64,000 bases of DNA from positions 3,175,022 through 3,239,021 of the forward strand of contig OY282376.1 of assembly GCA_958295845.1 (NCBI GenBank). Reading direction: 5' to 3'. The stretch's first letter is position 1; each line of letters begins with the position of its first letter. The translations under genes and the position numbers were made by a program. The stretch comes from Caldilineaceae bacterium. Lineage in GTDB: Bacteria > Chloroflexota > Anaerolineae > Caldilineales > Caldilineaceae. This document shows, piece by piece, positions 39,926-47,594 of the stretch. The notes below the pieces were generated by a model that did not search any database, was not told the origin of the DNA, and was given only the letters and a program-made list of their open reading frames with translations.

Positions 39926-41910
39926 GTAGACGTAGACGAAGAGGAGCATTCTCCCAGCGTGCCTGAGGGATAGCTGACGCTGCTTACGTCGTTATGAGAA
40001 GAAGGATTGGACGGGACGAATGCATGCAGCTGCGGCGGTATCGGTCCGCATAAGGCGTTGTCGGTAGCGAGCCACACCGCCGACAAGCTACCGCCCGGGG
40101 GAACCAGACTATCCAGCGAGGAGGGAATACTACCGGACAGCTGATTGTCATGGAGGAGCAGTTTCTGCAGCGCCGTCAGACTGCCCAACGAGGAGGGAAT
40201 ACTACCCGTTAGTTGATTTTTTTCGAGGATCAGAATCTGCAGCGCCGTCAGATTGCCTAGCGAGGAGGGAATACTCCCCGTCAACCCGTTGGAGGACAGG
40301 TCCAACACCGCCAGCGCCGCCAGGCTGCCCAGCGAAGACGGTACGCCTCCCGTCAGCCCACTGTTGGCGAGGGACAATGCGGCTACACGCCCACTCTCGA
40401 CTGAGATGCCGTCCCAGTTCTCTATGAGACGATCCACACGCCAGTTCAGCGCAGCAGAGCCGGCCAACTCCTCCTTGAGACCCAAAAGCGTCTCACAATC
40501 CGCCACCAGCCCGGCTGCTTCCGGGTCCGAAATCGCGGCACTGTTGGCGCATGAGAACGTCGGCGTCGAAGTTGCTGTTGGTGTCGCTGTTGGAAAGCCT
40601 GGCAGGGTATTCGTGGGCGTCGGTGTTGGTGTCGTTGTTGGCGCAGGCAGCGAGGAGCAGTCTCCCAGCGTGCCTGAGGGATAGACGGCACGTTTAACGT
40701 CGCTATGTTCAAAGGCATGCAGTTTCGGCGGTATCGGACCACACAAGTCGTTGCCGGCGGCGAGGTGCACAACGACCAACGGGCCACCCGGGCGAACCAA
40801 ATTGTCCAACGAGGACGGAATCGTACCCGTCAGTCGGTTGTGGTTGAGCAACAACTTTTCCAAGTTGGTCAGCCTGCCCAACGAGGAGGGAATACTACCG
40901 GTCAGCTGATTGTCATGGAGGGACAACACTTCCAGTTTGGTCAGCCTGCCCAACGAGGACGGAATCGTACCCGTCAATTGGTTGCGGCCGAGGGACAACA
41001 CCTTCAACCCCGCCAAGTTGCCCAACGAGGACGGAAGTGTACCCGTCATACCGGAACTCAGGGTCAAGTGCGTCACACGACCATTGCTGACGCCAACACC
41101 TGACCAGAAAAAGATACCAGTATTCACACTCCAATTCCGTGTGGTGTCGCCGAGCAATTGGTCCTTAAGAGCGAGGAGCGTCTCGCAATCGGCGACCAGA
41201 CCGTCCGAAGCCGGTGCCGGGACCGCCGTGCTGTTGGCGCAGGAGGGCGCGGACGCCGGTGTCGCTGTTGGAAGGCCGGGCGGGGTACTCGTAGGCCTTG
41301 CTGTAGGTGTCGGTGTTGCTGTAGGTGTCGGTGTTGGAAAGCCGGGCGGGTAATTCGTGGGCGTAGCTGTCAGCGTTGCCGTAGGTGTCGGTGTACCGGT
41401 CGGTGTAGCCGTCGACGGAACAGGCGTGTCGGTTGCGGTGGGGATTGCGCTCGCCGGCACGACGACAGTCAAGGTGCTCCAGCCCCCAGTCAGCTCGCCG
41501 CGGAATGCCCGTATTCTGTACTTGTAATTGCCAGCGACGACGACGTCGCTATCGGTATAACTCGTAGAGCTGCCGGAAACGAGATAGAGGCGGTTGGGGC
41601 CATACGTGCTGTGGTACGGCCACGTGCGATGAATATCATAGCCGGTCGCCCCGCCCGCGGGCGCAGACCAACTCAAGGCGATGCCGCCGGCCGTCACCCT
41701 GCCGGAGAAATTACCCGGGACTGCCGGCGGCGCCGGCGTCGCTGTGGGCGTCGCTGTTGGAAAGGCGAGCGGAGTACTCGTTGCCGTGGGCGTCGCTGTC
41801 AGCGCTTGCTGTGCCTGGACATGTCCGCCCGGCAGGAGCGGCGCGAAGAGGGTGGCGAAGAGCGCCAAGAGCAGGAAAGGCACTATACGGCTAATGGACT
41901 GCGGCTTCAT
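39244..41910 (-). CDS. Large exported protein: FnIII, two plant-like LRR blocks, two C-terminal FnIII
   Basis: 888 residues from ATG 41910 (GAGGA site upstream). Signal peptide ending near HVQAQQ, then a Thr/Pro linker and an FnIII-like domain (~65-150). A long Thr/Pro linker leads to an LRR block (~230-420), and a second LRR block occupies ~465-640. Both LRR blocks open with a cap resembling plant LRRNT_2 (ADCETLLALKDQL, ADCETLLGLKEEL) and carry LxxLxxLxLxxNxLTGSIPSSLG repeats. Two FnIII domains finish the chain (RYELMVWWDAGTGWQSLGG; KYYYTIRAVNAAGESSGW). There is no anchor, so it is probably secreted or wall-bound. The last ~680 bp are nearly identical to the next gene. Adhesion or ligand binding is likely (inference). 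Confidence 0.88.
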   Translation of the reverse strand: MKPQSISRIVPFLLLALFATLFAPLLPGGHVQAQQALTATPTATSTPLAFPTATPTATPAPPAVPGNFSGRVTAGGIALSWSAPAGGATGYDIHRTWPYHSTYGPNRLYLVSGSSTSYTDSDVVVAGNYKYRIRAFRGELTGGWSTLTVVVPASAIPTATDTPVPSTATPTGTPTPTATLTATPTNYPPGFPTPTPTATPTPTARPTSTPPGLPTATPASAPSCANSTAVPAPASDGLVADCETLLALKDQLLGDTTRNWSVNTGIFFWSGVGVSNGRVTHLTLSSGMTGTLPSSLGNLAGLKVLSLGRNQLTGTIPSSLGRLTKLEVLSLHDNQLTGSIPSSLGRLTNLEKLLLNHNRLTGTIPSSLDNLVRPGGPLVVVHLAAGNDLCGPIPPKLHAFEHSDVKRAVYPSGTLGDCSSLPAPTTTPTPTPTNTLPGFPTATPTATSTPTFSCANSAAISDPEAAGLVADCETLLGLKEELAGSAALNWRVDRLIENWDGISVESGRVAALSLANSGLTGGVPSSLGSLAALAVLDLSSNGLTGSIPSSLGNLTALQILILEKNQLTGSIPSSLGSLTALQKLLLHDNQLSGSIPSSLDSLVPPGGSLSAVWLATDNALCGPIPPQLHAFVPSNPSSHNDVSSVSYPSGTLGECSSSSTSTPTATAESGQAGADESRSATSAARLTAQAGANAVELRWNAVSGAVRYELMVWWDAGTGWQSLGGANLTSTSYTHTGVTAGTKYYYTIRAVNGDGETSGWLGAGTNAYPSVTASQEVPTGGTSTATPTPTATAARLSTPALTATATEGGVALRWGTVQGAVRYDLMAWWDAGTGWQSIGGANRTGTSYRHTGVTAGTKYYYTIRAVNAAGESSGWQLQYASATAVQPR

Positions 41911-42016
41911 GATCGGTCCTCGCAAGTGATGGGGTCAAGGAAAACATCTCACGGATCTGCACACCGCGCAGACCGCCCGGATTCACCGCGACGCCAAACC
42001 ATCCGCCCTGGAAGAC

Positions 42017-42699
42017 GTCAACGCGGCTGCACAGCGGTTGCCGACGCGTACTGCAGCTGCCAGCCGCTTGATTCGCCCGCCGCGTTCACCGCGCGGATGG
42101 TGTAGTAGTACTTCGTCCCGGCCGTAACGCCGGTATGCCTGTAGGAGGTGCCGGTCCGGTTGGCTCCCCCGATCGACTGCCAGCCCGTCCCTGCGTCCCA
42201 CCAGGCCATGAGATCGTAGCGCACCGCGCCCTGCACAGTTCCCCAACGCAGCGCCACGCCGCCCTCTGTCGCCGTCGCCGTCAGCGCCGGTGTCGAAAGC
42301 CTGGCTGCCGTTGCGGTCGGCGTCGGTGTAGCCGTTGACGTCCCGCCAGCCGGTACCTCTTGAGATGCGGTCACAGACGGATACGCGTTCGTCTCCGCAC
42401 CCAGCCAGCCGCTAGTCTCGCCGTCCGCGTTCACCGCGCGGATGGTGTAGTAGTACGTCGTCCCGGCCGTAACGCCGGTGTGCCTGTAGGAGGTGCCGGT
42501 CAGGTTGGCTCCCCCGAGCGACTGCCAGCCTGTGCCGGCGTCCCACCACACCATCAGTTCGTAGCGCACCGCGCCCGACACGGCGTTCCAACGCAACTCG
42601 ACCGCGTTCGCGCCCGCCTGCGCGGTCAGCCTTGCCGCAGATGTCGCCGATCGCGATTCGTCCGCGCCCGCCTGCCCGGATTCCGCAGTAGCTGTCGGC
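42017..42699. repeat. Long direct repeat, copy B (FnIII module pair)
   Basis: Partner of 39243-39925 at offset 2774. Identity breaks at the Thr/Pro linker, where copy A runs into an LRR block and copy B into a further FnIII domain. The breakpoint lies in repetitive linker DNA (GTCGGCGT units), a plausible recombination site. Confidence 0.85.
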
Positions 42700-43640
42700 G
42701 TCGGCGTAGCGGTTGCGGTGGGGAGTCCGCTCTCCGGCACGACGACAGTCAAGAGGTCCGACCAGGCGCTAATCAGCCCGCCGCGGAATGCCCGTATGCT
42801 GTATCTGTAATGGCCACCAGGGACGGCGACGTCGCTATCGGTATAACTTGTAGAGCTGCCGGAAACGCTATAGCTGACGATGGTGCCATCCTTGCTGCTG
42901 CGTGGCCACGAGCGATAAATAGTATAGTTGTCCGCCCCGCCCTCGGGCGCAGTCCAACTCAAATCGATGCCGTTGGCCGTCACCTTGCCGGCGAATTTAC
43001 CCGGGATTTCCGGCGGCGCCGGCGTTGCCGTAAGCGTCGCTGTTGGACGGCCGATCGGGGTACTCGTGGGCGTCGCTGTCAGCGTTGCCGTTGCCGTAGG
43101 TGTCGGTGTTGGAAAGCCGGGTGGGACACTCGTGGGCGTAGCTGTCAGCGTTGCCGTAGGTGTCGGTGTACTGGTCGGTGTAGCCGTCGACGGAACAGGC
43201 GTGCCGGTCGCGGTGGGGACTACGCTCTCCGGCACGACTACAGTCAAGGCGCCCCAGCCGCTAGTCAGCGAGCCGCGGGCTGCCTGTATTTTGTATCTGT
43301 AACTGCCAGCGACGGCGACGTCGCTATCGGTATAACTTGTAGAGCTGCCGAGAACATAGACGACGGAGGTGCCATACTTGCTGTGGCGCGGCCACGTGCG
43401 ATGAATAGTATAGCCGGTCGCCCCGCCCGCGGGCGCAGACCAACTCAAGGCGACGCCGTTGGCCTTCACCCTGCCGGAGAAGTTACCCGGGACTGCCGGC
43501 GGCGCCGGCGTTGCCGTAGGCGTCGCCGTCAGCGCTTGCTGTGCCTGGGCATGTCCGCCCGGCAGGAGCGATGCGATGAGGGCGGCGAAGAGCGCCAAGA
43601 GCGGGAAATGCGTCACACGGCTAATGGACTGTGGCTGCAT
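42018..43640 (-). CDS. Exported protein with four FnIII-like domains, paralogue of the LRR protein
   Basis: 540 residues. Signal peptide MQPQSISRVTHFPLLALFAA..., cleaved near HAQAQ. Two FnIII-like domains (~48-138 and ~212-305) are separated by Thr/Pro linkers (TATLTATPTS); two more at ~345-430 and ~455-540 share RYELMVWWDAGTGWQ and TSYRHTGVTAGTKYYYTIRAVN. The 3' ~680 bp match the neighbouring LRR gene almost base for base (42017-42699 against 39243-39925). The 5' flank with its GAGGACCGATC site is also shared, so this is a whole-gene duplication in which the LRR blocks were gained or lost. Confidence 0.87.
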   Translation of the reverse strand: MQPQSISRVTHFPLLALFAALIASLLPGGHAQAQQALTATPTATPAPPAVPGNFSGRVKANGVALSWSAPAGGATGYTIHRTWPRHSKYGTSVVYVLGSSTSYTDSDVAVAGSYRYKIQAARGSLTSGWGALTVVVPESVVPTATGTPVPSTATPTSTPTPTATLTATPTSVPPGFPTPTPTATATLTATPTSTPIGRPTATLTATPAPPEIPGKFAGKVTANGIDLSWTAPEGGADNYTIYRSWPRSSKDGTIVSYSVSGSSTSYTDSDVAVPGGHYRYSIRAFRGGLISAWSDLLTVVVPESGLPTATATPTPTATAESGQAGADESRSATSAARLTAQAGANAVELRWNAVSGAVRYELMVWWDAGTGWQSLGGANLTGTSYRHTGVTAGTTYYYTIRAVNADGETSGWLGAETNAYPSVTASQEVPAGGTSTATPTPTATAARLSTPALTATATEGGVALRWGTVQGAVRYDLMAWWDAGTGWQSIGGANRTGTSYRHTGVTAGTKYYYTIRAVNAAGESSGWQLQYASATAVQPR

Positions 43641-44040
43641 GATCGGTCCTCTCGATTGATGGGGTCAGGGAAAGCATTTTCCGGCTCTGCACGCCGCGCA
43701 GGCCGCCCGGATTCACCGAGACGCCAAATCATCCGCTCTGACAGGCTGAAATGCACTGACAGGGTACATTGACCATGCGTCTACGAAATGTCTTTCCAAT
43801 ATACGCTATTGTCATATCACTCATATGTCATTTCCACTTTTTTTGTACCAGTATCGTGTCAATTTAGGTTCGGTCGGCGTCAAGGATGCCCGGCAGAGCC
43901 GTTCCCCTTGCATCAGCTCCCCTATCCAGCCGGTCACAAAGAGAGTCGATTTCGCCGGAAGGGGAAGTCGAGGCGGTATCCGTCAGGGGATGTCTTGCTG
44001 GAGGCTATCCAAAGAGGAGAGCGCCGCGCCGGCACCGGTC

Positions 44041-44200
44041 AGCGGCGAAACGCCGCCGTTGTGGGGGGGCAGCCCCCTGCGATGGGGAGAGTTTGATTGG
44101 GGGACCCTTCTCGGGTCGCCGACGCCGGCCGCAAGCTTGTCAGTCTTTCACAGCAGTGTGATAGTCGAGCACGTACCGGCTCGGTATGATTGCCGGCTTC
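44041..44200. repeat. Dispersed intergenic repeat, copy 3
   Basis: Two adjacent modules: 44041-44122 is shared with 57046-57134, and 44126-44200 with ~38165-38235. The junction at GCCGGCCGCAAGC links sequences found separately elsewhere, so the family is modular. No protein frame is conserved between copies. Confidence 0.55.
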
Positions 44201-44310
44201 CACTGGATGCCTGGACCGGTACCAGACGCCGCCGCGTGCAAACGCTGCGCTTCTTCAGTGTCTGTTCGTGTGGATGGACCTGTGTGTGAACGATGAAACC
44301 TACTCTGACT

Positions 44311-44410
44311 TTACTCATACCGCACTGCTTCTGCCGGATAAATGCGCGACGCCTGCCACGCCGGCAGAATGATCGTCAGCAGCGAGAACAGCAGACCGCC
44401 AGCAACACTC
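44311..44410 (-). pseudogene. Relic of an FtsX/MacB-type ABC permease C-terminus
   Basis: On the minus strand this segment reads SVAGGLLFSLLTIILPAWQA then SRIYPAEAVRYE and a TAA stop. That is the characteristic end of FtsX-family permeases (last TM helix, then PAWRASRxxPxEALRYE). Nothing upstream in any frame continues the permease, so only the last ~30 codons remain. It shows that a gene was deleted from this spot. Confidence 0.7.
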
Positions 44411-44634
44411 CGGCGCAGGATTCGGAGTCTTCGTTCAACTCGGAGCCGCAGGTGTCCGGGTTCGGTTTACTTCGCAAGAGAGCTCTGACAGCCAGGCGTT
44501 TGCTGAATTTCTGGGCGTATCCGGGGCGAATATCCGCACGGCGGAGCCGCGTACGAAAGCAGGGGAACCCTCAAGGGGTGCCCCCGCTGCTGCGCTGCTG
44601 CGGCATCGAGTCGATGAACCGCATGCGGCAGGCG

Positions 44635-47307
44635 TCAACGCGGCTGCGCAGCGGTTGCCGACGCGTACTGCAGCAGCCAGCCGCTTGTCTCGCCGGCCGC
44701 GTTCACCGCACGGATGGTGTAGTAGTACTTCGTCCCGGCCGTAACGCCGGTGTGCGTGTAGGAGGTGCCGGTCAGGTTGGCTCCCCCGATCGACTGCCAG
44801 CCCGTCCCTGCGTCCCACCAGGCCATGAGACCGTAGCGCACCGCACCCTGCACAGTTCCCCAACGCAGCGCCACGCCGCCCTCTGTCGCCGTCGCCGTCA
44901 GCGCCGGTGTCGAAAGCCTGGCTGCAGCTGCGGTCGGCGTCGGTGTAGCCGTTGACGTCCCGCCAGCCGGTACCTCTTGAGATGCGGTCACAGACGGATA
45001 CGCGTTCGTCTCCGCACCCAGCCAGCCGCTTGTCTCGCCGGCCGCGTTCACTGCACGGATGGTGTAGTAGTACGTCGTCCCGGCCGTAACGCCGGTATGC
45101 GTGTAGGAGGTACCGGTCAGGTTGGCTCCCCCGAGCGGCTGCCAGCCTGTGCCGACGTCCCACCACACCATCAGCTCGTAGCGCACCGCACCCACCACAG
45201 TTCCCCAACTCAACGCCACGCCGCCCTCTGTCGCCTGCGCGGTCAGCGCCGGTGTCGAAAACCCGGCTGCGGTTGCGGTCACAGACGGAAACGCGTTCGT
45301 CCCCGCACCCAGCCAGCCGCTTGTCTCGCCGGCCGCGTTGACCGCACGGATGGTGTAGTAGTATTTTCTTCCGGGGGTCAGGCCGGTGTGCCTGTACGAC
45401 GTGCCTGTCAGGTTGGCTCCCCCGAGCGGCTGCCAGCCTGTGCCGGCGTCCCACCACACCATCAGTTCGTAGCGCACCGCACCCGCCACAGTTCCCCAAC
45501 TCAACGCCGCGCCGCCTTCGGTCGCCTGCGCGGTCAACGTTGGAACAGACAGCCCGGAGGCCGCAGTGGCAGCCGGCGTCTCAGTAGCAGTCGGCGTGGC
45601 AGTTGGAATAAACTGCTGGCGTGCTGCCTCACACGCAGCCAGCGTGTTGAACGGACCACGGGCATTGCCTTCACCACTTACGGTGAAAAGCCACATCCCA
45701 CTGTTGTCCTGGTAACAGGACCCGACAGGCCCGTCAGGCGGTCTCGGCGTGGAATCCAGACCAGGTGTCGCAGTGGCAGGCGGCGTCGCAGTCGGCGTGA
45801 TAGTCGGCGTAGCAGTCGCAGTGGCAGTCGGCGTCGGCGTCTCAGTAGCAGTCGGCGTGGCAGTTGGAATAAGCTGCTGGCGTGCTGCCTCACACGGAGC
45901 CAGCGTGTTGAACGGACCACGGGCATTGCCTTCACCACTTACGTTGAAAAGCCACATCCCACTGTTGTCCTGGTAACAGGACCCGACAGGCCCGTCAGGC
46001 GGTCTCGGCGTGGAATCCAGACCAGGTGTCGCAGTGGCAGTCGGCGTGATAGTCGGCGTCGCAGTCAGAGTCGGAGTGGCAGTCGGCGTCGGAGTCGGCG
46101 TGGCAGTTGGAAGACCAAGAAGCTGGTTGCGTGCTGCCTCACACGCACCCTTCGTGTTGAACGGACCACGGGCATTCAATTCACTACTTACGTTGAAATA
46201 CCACGTCCCATTTGGGTCTAGGTAACAGGACCCGGCATTCGGAGTCGGCGTAGCAGTCGGCGTGATAGTCGGAGTCGGAGTCGGCGTGAAAGTTGAAATA
46301 AGCGGCTGGCGTGCTGCCTCACACGCAGCCAGCGTGTTGAACGGACCACGTTCATTTAATTCACCACTTACGTAGAAATACCAATTCGCTCCTGAGAGGT
46401 GACAGGCCCCGACAGGCCCGACAGCCGGTCTCGGAGGGGCAGTCGCTGTGGCAGTCGGCGTGCTAGTCGGAGTCGGAGTCGGCGTGCTAGTCGGCGTGGC
46501 AGTCGGCGTGGCAGTTGGAAGAAGCGGCTGGCGTGCTGCCTCACACGCAACCAGCGTTTTGAACGGACCACGTTCATTTAATTCACCACTTACGTAGAAA
46601 TACCAATTCGCTCCTGAGAGGTGACAGGCCCCGACAGGCCCGACAGCCGGTCTCGGAGGGGCAGTCGCTGTGGCAGTCGGCGTCGGCGTCGCAGTCAGAG
46701 TCGGAGTGGCGTTTGGAATAAGCTGCAGGCGTGCTGCCTCACACGCAGCCTGCGTGTTGAACGGACCACGGTCACCGCCACCACTTACGGGGAAATACCA
46801 ACTCCCTCCTGAGAGGTAACAGGACCCGATAGTCACCGTCGGCGTGGGAGTCACCGTGGCAGTCGGCGTGGCAGTTGGAATAAGCTTCTGGCGTGCTGCA
46901 TCACACGCAGCCAGCGTGTTGAACGGACCACGGGCATTCAATTCACTACTTACGTTGAAATACCACTTCTTTACTACTGGGTCCTGGTAACAGGACCCGA
47001 CAGTCGGTCTCGGAGTGGCAGTTGCTGTGGCAGTCGCTGTGGCAGTCGGCGTGATTGTCGGCGTGGCAGTTGTAATAACCAGCTGGCGTGCTGCCTCACA
47101 CTCAGCCTTCGTGTCGAACGGACCATGGATAATGATACTTACATTGAACCACCACTTCCCGTTTACGTAGTCACAGGCCCCGGGAGTTGTTTGTCGAGCC
47201 GCAGCGGGTTGTTGTTGAGCCGCAGCGGGCGCGCTGGTGAGTGTGGCGGTAATCACGCAGAAAGCCAGAATGACCATGAAAATTGCAACTGTCTTTATCC
47301 GTTTCAT
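44635..47307 (-). CDS. Large exported protein: eight copies of a two-Cys module plus three FnIII
   Basis: 890 residues. ATG 47307 has a perfect AAGGAGGT site. Signal peptide (VAIFMVILAFCVITATLTSA) cleaved after PAAAQ. Residues ~40-610 hold eight modules of ~36 residues, consensus G-S-C-Y-x(5)-W-Y-F-x-V-S-x-E-x-N-x-R-G-P-F-x-T-x-x-A-C-E-A-A-R-x-x-L-I, joined by Thr/Pro linkers. The two Cys per module probably form a disulfide. Three FnIII domains follow (~615-890), the last two almost identical to those of the two downstream paralogues. I recognise no family for the Cys module. A secreted or wall-associated binding protein is likely. Confidence 0.88.
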   Translation of the reverse strand: MKRIKTVAIFMVILAFCVITATLTSAPAAAQQQPAAARQTTPGACDYVNGKWWFNVSIIIHGPFDTKAECEAARQLVITTATPTITPTATATATATATPRPTVGSCYQDPVVKKWYFNVSSELNARGPFNTLAACDAARQKLIPTATPTATVTPTPTVTIGSCYLSGGSWYFPVSGGGDRGPFNTQAACEAARLQLIPNATPTLTATPTPTATATAPPRPAVGPVGACHLSGANWYFYVSGELNERGPFKTLVACEAARQPLLPTATPTATPTSTPTPTPTSTPTATATAPPRPAVGPVGACHLSGANWYFYVSGELNERGPFNTLAACEAARQPLISTFTPTPTPTITPTATPTPNAGSCYLDPNGTWYFNVSSELNARGPFNTKGACEAARNQLLGLPTATPTPTPTATPTLTATPTITPTATATPGLDSTPRPPDGPVGSCYQDNSGMWLFNVSGEGNARGPFNTLAPCEAARQQLIPTATPTATETPTPTATATATPTITPTATPPATATPGLDSTPRPPDGPVGSCYQDNSGMWLFTVSGEGNARGPFNTLAACEAARQQFIPTATPTATETPAATAASGLSVPTLTAQATEGGAALSWGTVAGAVRYELMVWWDAGTGWQPLGGANLTGTSYRHTGLTPGRKYYYTIRAVNAAGETSGWLGAGTNAFPSVTATAAGFSTPALTAQATEGGVALSWGTVVGAVRYELMVWWDVGTGWQPLGGANLTGTSYTHTGVTAGTTYYYTIRAVNAAGETSGWLGAETNAYPSVTASQEVPAGGTSTATPTPTAAAARLSTPALTATATEGGVALRWGTVQGAVRYGLMAWWDAGTGWQSIGGANLTGTSYTHTGVTAGTKYYYTIRAVNAAGETSGWLLQYASATAAQPR

Positions 47308-47594
47308 ACGCGGTTACCTCCTTGGTGCAAGCGTACACGGACTTCATCCTGCTTCTGCCTCTCTTCGGGTGCGGCCGGGGACGAAGAAACGGCATGGGGC
47401 AGAGTCCTCCACAGTTATCAATTATAAAACATTGATGTAAAGCTGAGGTGAGAAAATTGGCCAATTCGGACCAATTGTTGTGAATATTATGTAAAGATGG
47501 TAAGATCGTCCCCAAAACGGTCCAATTCAGACCTGTTGGCCGAGGACGCTGAAGCGACAACGCCGCGGCTCCTGCGGCCAGATGAGGAGGAAAG
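47308..47594. promoter_or_regulatory. Divergent control region with repeated motifs
   Basis: Lies between the Cys-module gene (minus) and the hybrid regulator (plus). CCAATTCGGACC (47461-47472) recurs as CCAATTCAGACC (47522-47533), and ATGTAAAG occurs at 47435-47442 and 47489-47496. TTGTGA (47478-47483) and TAAGAT (47501-47506), 17 bp apart, could be the plus-strand promoter. TATAAT on the minus strand (47421-47426) could be the -10 of the leftward gene. Direct repeats are the usual targets of OmpR-type regulators, such as the one encoded here. Confidence 0.45.

Larger units (their letters stand above)
43641..44634. other. Intergenic region with permease relic and dispersed repeats
   Basis: No intact gene. 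The first ~95 bp repeat the 5' flank of the LRR gene (41911-42000). Bases 44041-44122 match 57046-57134 (shared AGCGGCGAAACGC, CCCCTGCGA and GGGGAGAGTTTGA, ending GCCGAC), and 44126-44200 match 38165-38235. An FtsX-type permease C-terminus lies at 44311-44410. Confidence 0.55.

Noticed and set aside
42360-43772. Long plus-strand open frame (470 codons) opposite the FnIII genes, with similar frames at 41158-42105 and 44977-46221
   Set aside because: Arg/Cys-rich translation is the shadow of Thr/Pro and FnIII repeats on the minus strand. The minus-strand frames have signal peptides and good ribosome-binding sites.
45550-47170. Regularly spaced repeats resembling a CRISPR array
   Set aside because: Repeat units are ~150-210 bp, vary in length and encode the Cys module and Thr/Pro linkers in one frame. 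They are coding repeats.
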